From: Verrucomicrobiota bacterium
Lineage (GTDB): Bacteria > Verrucomicrobiota > Verrucomicrobiia > Limisphaerales > UBA1096
NCBI GenBank assembly: GCA_015658765.1
Contig: DQOE01000273.1
Span: 1-5,836, forward strand
Reading direction: 5' to 3'
DNA: 5,836 bases
In this document: positions 1 through 5,836 of the stretch, piece by piece
Layout: every line of letters begins with the position of its first letter
How positions within the stretch are numbered: the first letter of the stretch is position 1
Made by a program: the position numbers and the translations under genes
Notes under the pieces: generated by a model
Seen by the model: the letters and a program-made list of their open reading frames with translations, nothing else
Told to the model about the DNA's origin: nothing
The model's database searches: none

Positions 1-2023
<2,023 letters not shown>

Positions 2024-2048
2024 TAACGGGCCTCCCCCCGAACGACAA

Positions 2049-2078
2049 GTTATATCAAAAAACACCCCCACTTTACAA
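2049..2078 (-). promoter_or_regulatory. Candidate sigma-70-type promoter for gyrB
   Basis: On the minus strand, TTGTAA (2078-2073, 4 of 6 to TTGACA) and TATAAC (2054-2049, 5 of 6 to TATAAT) are separated by 18 bases. Transcription would start near 2042, giving a leader of about 78 bases before the GTG. A weaker upstream pair is TTGTGC (2141-2136) with TATATT (2119-2114) and a 16-base spacer; its -10 overlaps the palindrome CAATATATTG. Position and orientation fit gyrB. Prediction is by consensus match only. Confidence 0.5.
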
Positions 2079-2164
2079 CCCCTAAATCCATTATTCTCAA
2101 ACAATTAAAATGCAATATATTGTGGTTTTACCCTTGCACAAAACACCAGATATTGTGCTTCCCG

Positions 2165-2229
2165 TGGTTTTGAGGCGCTCCAAAACCAAGCGCTTGGCCA
2201 AGCGACGCCAAAAAGCCCGTTTTTTGGCG
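2165..2229. repeat. Cluster of three back-to-back inverted repeats
   Basis: Three dyads stand shoulder to shoulder. The first is TGGTTTTG/CAAAACCA (2165-2172 and 2181-2188, 8-base loop). The second is the perfect 14-base palindrome CGCTTGGCCAAGCG (2191-2204), which also overlaps a second perfect palindrome CCAAGCGCTTGG (2186-2197). The third is CGCCAAAAA/TTTTTGGCG (2206-2214 and 2221-2229, 6-base loop). All are perfect in their stems. The third could act as a terminator-like hairpin because its arms carry A/T runs on either strand, but the T-run is in the stem, not after it. The cluster ends about 85 bases upstream of the gyrB -35 box. It could be a structured RNA end, a protein-binding array or a remnant of a mobile palindromic element. 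Confidence 0.7.
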
Positions 2230-2295
2230 GTTTTTCGTCAAACAGAAACCCGAATAAAGCCGCTTTGCCAAGGCAGCCAACGAAGGAACTTTGTT

Positions 2296-2346
2296 CGCAG
2301 ATTTACGCAGGTGAACAATCAAAAACTCATCTGCGCCATCTGTGGA
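2296..2346. repeat. Imperfect inverted repeat of CGCAGAT/ATCTGCG units, likely dispersed intergenic repeat
   Basis: The left arm has CGCAG at 2296-2300 and CGCAGGTGA at 2306-2314; the right arm has TCATCTGCG at 2327-2335 and ATCTGT at 2338-2343. CGCAGGTGA pairs with TCATCTGCG over 9 positions (one G-T) around a 12-base A-rich loop, and GCAGAT (2297-2302) pairs with ATCTGT outside it. The repeated use of the same about 10-base unit in both arms is characteristic. I recall similar intergenic runs of CAGATTTACGCAGATGA type in various bacterial genomes, but could not search for copies. It follows the secreted-protein gene. Confidence 0.5.
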
Positions 2347-2348
2347 TG

Positions 2349-2369
2349 AAAAAAATTGAAACGAATTTC
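2349..2369 (-). terminator. Weak terminator-like hairpin with T-run after the secreted-protein gene
   Basis: On the minus strand, about 20 bases after the TAA of the upstream gene, GAAA/TTTC arms (2369-2366 and 2361-2358) close a TTCG loop and are followed by AA and seven T's (2355-2349). The stem is only 4 bp and AT-rich, so intrinsic termination would be weak. The T-run and position are right. The larger inverted repeat immediately downstream may contribute. Confidence 0.25.
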
Positions 2370-2387
2370 CCGGCCAAGTGGGGAGGC

Positions 2388-2819
2388 TTACTTGGACTTG
2401 GAGAGGACGATGAACCAGGCGGAATCGGTCTTGGTGTTGCCGGCGAGCACCATGTGGTGCCCGGGCTTGAGGCTCTGGGTTTTTTGAACCAGCATTTTGC
2501 CCTTGCTGAAAAGGCTGACGGCGACCTTGCCGCTCTTCTTGTTGGTCACCTTGATGGTGGCGGCCCGGCTCAACTTGGCGGATTCGGTGGTCGCATCGGC
2601 AATGTTCAACTGTCTTGAACTCAGTTGATAGTAGTGCATCCACTTGAACACCCGGGCCAATTTTTTCTTGATGTCGGCTGGAACCTCCATTTTGTCCTTC
2701 TGCTCCTTGCTGCTGCCGAGTACCAGCCATGCCTGCACGGTGATCGGGTCGGCCTGCGCCGTGACGTAGCCGCTGCTGACAAACAGCAGCAAGGCCACAA
2801 AAACTGTGAATCGGTTCAT
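2388..2819 (-). CDS. Small secreted protein of unknown function
   Basis: A 143-residue protein with a clear Sec signal peptide: MNR, a hydrophobic core FTVFVALLLFVSSGYV, and a likely cut after AQA at about residue 23. The mature part (about 120 residues) is lysine-rich, starts DPITVQAWLVLGSSKE, has FKWMHYYQLSSRQ at about 58-70, and ends in short hydrophobic/polar stretches suggesting beta strands (ATIKVTN, VAVSLF, HHMVLAG, SAWFIVL). It has no cysteine and no recognised catalytic motif. I believe similar secreted proteins sit next to ECF sigma/anti-sigma pairs in Verrucomicrobiota, but this is from memory. ATG 2819 is preferred because the signal peptide begins there; ATG 2847 would add nine polar residues. 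Neither has a Shine-Dalgarno sequence. A candidate promoter lies just upstream, so it is probably regulated separately from, or additionally to, the sigma operon. Real gene: likely. Function: unknown. Confidence 0.85.
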   Translation of the reverse strand: MNRFTVFVALLLFVSSGYVTAQADPITVQAWLVLGSSKEQKDKMEVPADIKKKLARVFKWMHYYQLSSRQLNIADATTESAKLSRAATIKVTNKKSGKVAVSLFSKGKMLVQKTQSLKPGHHMVLAGNTKTDSAWFIVLSKSK

Positions 2820-2859
2820 CGGGGGGTTGTCGCGCGATACAGACATCGCAAAAAGCGGG

Positions 2860-2888
2860 CTTATAATGGGGTGAGCGGCTCTAATCAA
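2860..2888 (-). promoter_or_regulatory. Candidate sigma-70-type promoter for the secreted-protein gene
   Basis: On the minus strand, TTGATT (2888-2883, 4 of 6) and TATAAG (2865-2860, 5 of 6) are spaced by the ideal 17 bases. The predicted start near 2853 leaves a leader of about 34 bases to ATG 2819, or about 6 bases to ATG 2847. The -35 box overlaps the stop codon of the anti-sigma gene, so the boundary between genes is used for control. Confidence 0.5.
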
Positions 2889-3396
2889 GCCATAATTGCA
2901 GGCTGTCCTGCTGGAGATCGATCGAGTAGTCGAGCCAGACGATGCTGATGGCGTCATCCCCGGTGTTAAAGGTCATCACGTCAATCTCGTCGTCGGTCAA
3001 CTCCAGTTCATGGTCGCCGCCCAGCAGGATGTTGAGATCGGGCATCGTGGTTTGTTGCCGGGACAGCACCAGCACGAGGCACGCCACACCGGCCAGCGGC
3101 ATTACCCAGCGGAGCAGCCAGTTCGCCCCCAACGCCGGCTTGGCCAAGCGCCTGGCCTCCCTCTCCCCATGCCCGATGGCCTTTGATATTTGGCTCCAGT
3201 GGAAGTCGCCCGACTCCGGCAGTGTGCGCGGCAACTCGGCACCGGCCATCAACCCGCGCACGGCGGTGAGCCGCGCATGCAGCGCCCGCAGCCCGCCGTC
3301 GCTCTCCAGCCGCGCGCGCAGTTCCTCCGCCTCGCGACCGGTGAGTTCACCGTCCACCAAGGCTTGAATCTTCAGTTGTGTTTCGTTTTCGTTCAT
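2881..3396 (-). CDS. Membrane-anchored anti-sigma-like protein without zinc ligands
   Basis: A 171-residue protein likely to bind and restrain the ECF sigma factor encoded just before it. The cytoplasmic N-terminal part (1-90) has the helical layout of anti-sigma N-domains, with QALVDGELTGREAEELRARL at about 11-30, but lacks the His-x3-Cys-x2-Cys zinc motif of classical ZAS proteins: there is no cysteine before the membrane segment. One transmembrane helix runs at about 92-111 (NWLLRWVMPLAGVACLVLVL). The C-terminal domain (112-171), presumed periplasmic, is acidic (ELELTDDEIDVM) and holds DDAISIVWLDYS, which resembles the TVVWV-type element found near the end of some other anti-sigma proteins. 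ATG 3396 overlaps the TGA of the sigma gene as ATGA, implying translational coupling. The role rests mostly on context, topology and the N-terminal helix pattern; sigma binding is inferred. RRLAKP at about 82-87 is encoded by one of the CTTGGCCAAG palindromes. Confidence 0.8.
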   Translation of the reverse strand: MNENETQLKIQALVDGELTGREAEELRARLESDGGLRALHARLTAVRGLMAGAELPRTLPESGDFHWSQISKAIGHGEREARRLAKPALGANWLLRWVMPLAGVACLVLVLSRQQTTMPDLNILLGGDHELELTDDEIDVMTFNTGDDAISIVWLDYSIDLQQDSLQLWLD

Positions 3397-4001
3397 TCGA
3401 TTAATCCGTCCCGTTTCAGCGTTTCCTTCAGCAAGCTGGCCATTCGTTTTCGGGCATAAAACAACCGCGACATGACGGTTCCGATCGAGGTGCCCATCTT
3501 TTCGGCGATCTCCCTGTACTCGAATTGCTCGAACTCGTACAGGACGATCACCGTGCGGTGCTTGTCCGAAAGCTTGGCCAAGGCAGCGTCAATCCGTTCC
3601 CGCAGTTCCTCACGGCCCAGTCCCTCGATGGGATCAACGGTCTCCAACTCCATCCGGTTCTCGACCGGGCCGGTGGCTTCCTCCATCGCCTCGATGGAGT
3701 CCATCCGCGCCCGTTTCTGCCGCCGCAGCTCATCGAGACAGAGGTTGGTGACGATCCGGCTCAGCCAAGTCGGAAAACTTGCCTCGCCATGGAATTGCTC
3801 AAGACGCTGCCACGCCTTCACCCACGCATTCTGAGAAAGATCCACCGCGAGATCCTCGTTGCGCATGATGCTGTAGGCACGCACGTAGATGCGGTCGCGA
3901 TACCGGGCAACCAACTCCTCGAACGCCTGCATGTCGCCTGACTTGGCCCACTCGACCAGTTGAGGCTCTTCAGCCGATGAATATGCTGGTTCTTCCGGCA
4001 T
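3393..4001 (-). CDS. ECF-family RNA polymerase sigma factor
   Basis: A 202-residue sigma-70 family protein of the extracytoplasmic-function (RpoE-like) type, which directs RNA polymerase to a dedicated promoter set. Region 2 spans about 27-97: AFEELVARYRDRIYVRAYSI, DLAVDLSQNAWVKAW (core binding and -10 recognition), and FPTWLSRIVTNLCLDELRRQ. A charged linker (98-132) follows, then region 4 (about 134-190) with LSDKHRTVIVLYEFEQFEYREIAEKMG and the helix-turn-helix recognition helix SIGTVMSRLFYARKRM. Length and domain order are normal for a two-domain ECF factor. ATG 4001 is the natural start; the 12 preceding bases show no Shine-Dalgarno sequence. The stop overlaps the anti-sigma start by four bases. 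It lies 39 bases after hisB, so it may be co-transcribed from upstream; I found no convincing ECF-type promoter in that gap. Its regulon is unknown. AALAKL is encoded over a CTTGGCCAAG site. Confidence 0.95.
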   Translation of the reverse strand: MPEEPAYSSAEEPQLVEWAKSGDMQAFEELVARYRDRIYVRAYSIMRNEDLAVDLSQNAWVKAWQRLEQFHGEASFPTWLSRIVTNLCLDELRRQKRARMDSIEAMEEATGPVENRMELETVDPIEGLGREELRERIDAALAKLSDKHRTVIVLYEFEQFEYREIAEKMGTSIGTVMSRLFYARKRMASLLKETLKRDGLIE

Positions 4002-4040
4002 TTAAAGTGACGCGCCCCAAAACGGGCTTATTCAAGGCAG

Positions 4041-4703
4041 TTACAATTTTCCCTTCGTGCTGGGCAACTGCCCGGCAATTCGGGGGTCGCGTTGGCAGGC
4101 GAAGTCGGCCGCACGGGCAAACGCCTTGAACAATGCTTCAACGATGTGGTGCGGCTCGTCGCCGTACAGCAGCTCGAGGTGAAGGTTGCACCGGGCGTTG
4201 TTGGTGAACGCCTGGAAAAAATCCCGGGCCAAGCCGAAGCGAAACACCGACGACATGTCCTGCGACTTGTCGGCATCGGTGATGCCTTTTTGGTGGTGCC
4301 TGGCCAAGCCGCGCCAAACGAGGTGCGGTCGGTTGCTGAAGTCGACCACGCAGCGCGCGAGGCACTCGTCCATCGGCACGTGCGCCTCGCCGGTGAACGG
4401 GTTGCGCGGGTCGAACCCGGTGCCGTAACGCCGCACGCCCTTCTTGTCGCCAAGCGCCCCTGCGAACGCCTGGCCAAGCGCGATGCCGCAGTCCTCGACG
4501 GTGTGATGATGATCCACCTCGACGTCGCCGTTGCAACGCAGGTTGAGATCCATCGTCGCGTGCTTCGCGAACAACGTCAGCATGTGATCGAAGAACGGAA
4601 CGCCGGTGTCGATTTTCGACTTGCCCCTGCCGTCGATGTTCAGGCTGAGCCGAATCTTCGTCTCGCCGGTGTCGCGTTTAATCTGTGCCTTGCGTGGCTG
4701 CAT
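4041..4703 (-). CDS. hisB: Imidazoleglycerol-phosphate dehydratase
   Basis: Catalyses dehydration of imidazoleglycerol phosphate to imidazoleacetol phosphate in histidine biosynthesis; a Mn-dependent cytoplasmic enzyme forming a 24-mer in known cases. The 220 residues are the monofunctional form, with no phosphatase domain. Motifs: FFDHML (37-42), HHHTVED (65-71), LHLELLYG near 174-181, EPHHIVEALFKAFARA (183-198) and the conserved C-terminal PSTKG. The metal-binding His and Glu residues are all present (His40, His66, His67, Glu70, His175, His185, His186, Glu189). It is about 20-25 residues longer than usual because two loops are expanded: 14 residues instead of about 3 between RYG (92-94) and VPMDE, and a longer stretch between RPHLVW and DFFQAF in place of the common GDFDTE-type segment. 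ATG 4703 is chosen because homology begins there; an in-frame upstream extension looks like antisense noise. It lies 43 bases after trxB and 39 before the sigma gene, away from other his genes visible here. Confidence 0.95.
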   Translation of the reverse strand: MQPRKAQIKRDTGETKIRLSLNIDGRGKSKIDTGVPFFDHMLTLFAKHATMDLNLRCNGDVEVDHHHTVEDCGIALGQAFAGALGDKKGVRRYGTGFDPRNPFTGEAHVPMDECLARCVVDFSNRPHLVWRGLARHHQKGITDADKSQDMSSVFRFGLARDFFQAFTNNARCNLHLELLYGDEPHHIVEALFKAFARAADFACQRDPRIAGQLPSTKGKL

Positions 4704-4746
4704 GGTTGAAAAAATATTTCGCCAAAAACTCGCCGGCCAAGCGGTG

Positions 4747-5679
4747 TCACTGGTCGAGCGACGCGAGGTAACGCTCGGCCTCGATCGCCGCCGCGCACCC
4801 CTGTCCGGCCGCCGTGACCGCCTGCCGGTAAACATGGTCCGAGCAGTCGCCCGCCACGAACACGCCGGCAACATTGGTTTCCTGCCCGCGCTTGGGCAAG
4901 ATATAACCGGCGTCGTCCATGTCGATCACGCCGCGGAACAACTGCGTGTTCGGCACATGCCCGATCGCGATGAACAACCCGGCACAGTCGATTGTGCTCT
5001 CGTCGCCTGTCTGGTTGTTGCGCACTTTCACGCCAGTAACCTTGTCCTGCCCGACATCCAGCACCTCGGTGACTTCCGAGTTCCAAACCGGCTCAATTTT
5101 CTTATGGGTCAACGTGCGTTCGGCCATGATCTTCGACGCACGCAGTTCGTCGCGCCGGTGAACCAGGTAAACCTTTGACGCAAAACGGGTTAGATAAGTC
5201 GCCTCCTCGCAGGCCGAGTCGCCGCCACCGACCACCACCAGCGGCTGGTCGCGGAACATCGGCAGCGCCCCGTCGCAGGTCGCGCAGTAAGTGACACCCT
5301 TTTTCTCCAGCGCGGCCTCGCTCTCCAGCCCGAGATGCCGATGCCCCGCCCCGCTGGCGATGACCACCGTCTGCGTCTCCACCTCGTTGCCGTCCACGGT
5401 CAGTTTCAATGGGCTGCCGCTGAAATCGATTGCATCCACCGCACTCCCGAAATGGATCCTCGCCCCGAACCGCTCGGCCTGCTGCTGCATCTCTATCATC
5501 AACTCCGTGCCGTCGATGCCCTTCGCGAAACCGGGGTAATTCTCGACGATGCTGGTCGTGGTAAGCAAACCGCCCGGCATCGCGCCGGTCAGCACAAGCG
5601 GCTCGAGACTTGCGCGGGCGGTGTAAATCGCAGCAGTCAGTCCGGCGCAGCCGGACCCGATAATGACAACCTTCTCCAT
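4747..5679 (-). CDS. trxB: Thioredoxin-disulfide reductase (NADPH)
   Basis: A flavoenzyme that reduces thioredoxin with NADPH, supplying the cytoplasmic thiol system. The 310 residues match the usual low-molecular-weight bacterial form. The N-terminal FAD-binding motif GSGCAGLTAAIYTAR lies at 8-22, followed by GGLLTTTSIVENYPGF at 36-51. The redox-active CATC is at 132-135 in YCATCDG. The NADPH domain has GGGDSACEEA (151-160) and VHRRDELRASKIM (173-185). The second FAD motif is GVFVAGDCSDHVYRQAVTAAGQG (about 272-294). All catalytic and cofactor residues appear intact. ATG 5679 (MEKVVIIGSG) is chosen because it starts directly before the FAD fold; an in-frame ATG at 5724 would add 15 residues not typical of the family. 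No Shine-Dalgarno sequence precedes it. No thioredoxin gene is visible nearby. hisB follows after 43 bases, so read-through is likely. Confidence 0.97.
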   Translation of the reverse strand: MEKVVIIGSGCAGLTAAIYTARASLEPLVLTGAMPGGLLTTTSIVENYPGFAKGIDGTELMIEMQQQAERFGARIHFGSAVDAIDFSGSPLKLTVDGNEVETQTVVIASGAGHRHLGLESEAALEKKGVTYCATCDGALPMFRDQPLVVVGGGDSACEEATYLTRFASKVYLVHRRDELRASKIMAERTLTHKKIEPVWNSEVTEVLDVGQDKVTGVKVRNNQTGDESTIDCAGLFIAIGHVPNTQLFRGVIDMDDAGYILPKRGQETNVAGVFVAGDCSDHVYRQAVTAAGQGCAAAIEAERYLASLDQ

Positions 5680-5711
5680 ACAGGCGACGGACGGTAAAAG
5701 CGCAGCCGCCC

Positions 5712-5725
5712 CTTGGCAAGCCAAG
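5712..5725. repeat. Inverted repeat CTTGGC/GCCAAG upstream of trxB
   Basis: CTTGGC (5712-5717) and GCCAAG (5720-5725) are perfect complements with a 2-base AA loop, flanked by CC and CGGGG that extend pairing with a small bulge. It is the CTTGGCCAAG palindrome with its centre widened. On the minus strand it contains TTGCCA, 5 of 6 to a -35 box, but the sequence 17 bases on (TACCGT) is a poor -10, so a trxB promoter here is only possible. Confidence 0.5.
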
Positions 5726-5753
5726 CGGGGAGTAACGCGGCTCGCATGTTCAG

Positions 5754-5770
5754 TTCGGCGGCTCGCCGAA
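5754..5770. repeat. Perfect 7-bp inverted repeat TTCGGCG/CGCCGAA
   Basis: TTCGGCG (5754-5760), a GCT loop and CGCCGAA (5764-5770) form a compact GC-rich hairpin about 75 bases before the trxB start. No T-run follows on either strand, so it is not a canonical intrinsic terminator. It may belong with the REP-like sequence just to its right, or end an upstream transcript in a Rho-type manner. Confidence 0.5.
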
Positions 5771-5795
5771 ATGCGCCTTGGCGGGCCGCGTGCGC

Positions 5796-5836
5796 TCCCC
5801 CCTCATCCGGTCTTCGGCCACCTTCTCCCCAGGGAG
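5796..5836. repeat. REP-like dispersed repeat, truncated by the window edge
   Basis: The sequence CCCCCTCATCCGG followed by TCTTCGGCCACC and CTTCTCCCCAGGGAG matches, from memory, a widespread family of intergenic repeats in GC-rich bacteria with consensus CCTCATCCGGCCTTCGGCCACCTTCTCCC. It has two dyads: GGTC/GGCC around TTC (5809-5819, one G-T pair) and CTCCC/GGGAG around CA (5825-5836). The second arm reaches the last base and would be expected to continue as AAGG beyond the window. Typical role and mobility of such elements are not settled; a transposase-associated origin is common for REP families. Confidence 0.6.

Noticed and set aside
2128..2730. 200-codon minus-strand frame across the secreted-protein gene and intergenic region
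   Set aside because: It reads the secreted-protein gene in another frame, giving a Gln/Arg-rich product, and runs on through hairpins and repeats. The competing frame has a signal peptide and balanced composition.
2942..3941. Plus-strand frames of 90-140 codons opposite the sigma and anti-sigma genes
   Set aside because: They are antisense to well-supported genes and have Ser/Arg-rich or His/Leu-rich translations without family motifs.
4704..4874. 57-residue N-terminal extension of hisB
   Set aside because: The extension overlaps the end of trxB and is Arg/Ser-rich with no similarity to the enzyme family. ATG 4703 directly precedes the conserved start of the fold.
4092..5178. Plus-strand frames of about 190-205 codons opposite hisB and trxB
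   Set aside because: They are antisense to genes with intact catalytic motifs; no independent start signal or domain is visible.
5680..5724. 15-residue N-terminal extension of trxB
   Set aside because: The family starts within a few residues of the GxGxAG motif, which ATG 5679 provides.
5750..5836. 28-codon minus-strand frame entering from the right edge and ending at TGA 5752-5750
   Set aside because: Most of it reads through the REP-like repeat and a hairpin, so it is more likely repeat-derived than the end of a gene. Sequence beyond the window would settle it.

Overview
All six protein genes in this window lie on the minus strand, so the window reads from right to left. The best guess for the organism is a GC-rich member of the Verrucomicrobiota, near Pedosphaera/Limisphaera. 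The reasons are the style of the GyrB and HisB proteins, an ECF sigma / anti-sigma / small secreted protein trio of a kind I associate with that phylum, and start codons that lack Shine-Dalgarno sequences. This placement is an inference made without any database search.

Layout, in transcription order. At 5680-5836 there is non-coding DNA carrying inverted repeats and the edge of a REP-like dispersed repeat. Next come trxB (thioredoxin reductase, 5679-4747), hisB (imidazoleglycerol-phosphate dehydratase, 4703-4041), an ECF sigma factor (4001-3393), an overlapping membrane-anchored anti-sigma-like protein (3396-2881) and a small secreted protein of unknown function (2819-2388). A 423-base intergenic region (1965-2387) follows, rich in hairpins and repeats. 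The window ends in gyrB (from 1964, running off the left edge), which encodes the DNA gyrase B subunit.

How the genes fit together. trxB, hisB and the sigma gene are separated by only 43 and 39 bases, so they may share a transcript, although their functions (thiol redox, histidine synthesis, transcriptional control) do not form one pathway. The sigma and anti-sigma genes overlap by ATGA and look translationally coupled, as expected for a regulator and its inhibitor. The secreted protein gene has its own good sigma-70-like promoter overlapping the end of the anti-sigma gene, so it can be expressed separately. gyrB also has a good candidate promoter of its own.

The most unusual signals are outside or across the genes. 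The 10-base palindrome CTTGGCCAAG occurs four times, with many one-mismatch relatives, far above chance. Three inverted repeats sit back to back upstream of gyrB. There is also a dispersed-repeat-like element built on CGCAGAT/ATCTGCG units, a REP-like repeat at the right edge, a possible leader peptide in front of gyrB with the only strong Shine-Dalgarno-like sequence I saw, and two loop expansions in HisB. No RNA gene, CRISPR array, transposase or phage gene was seen.
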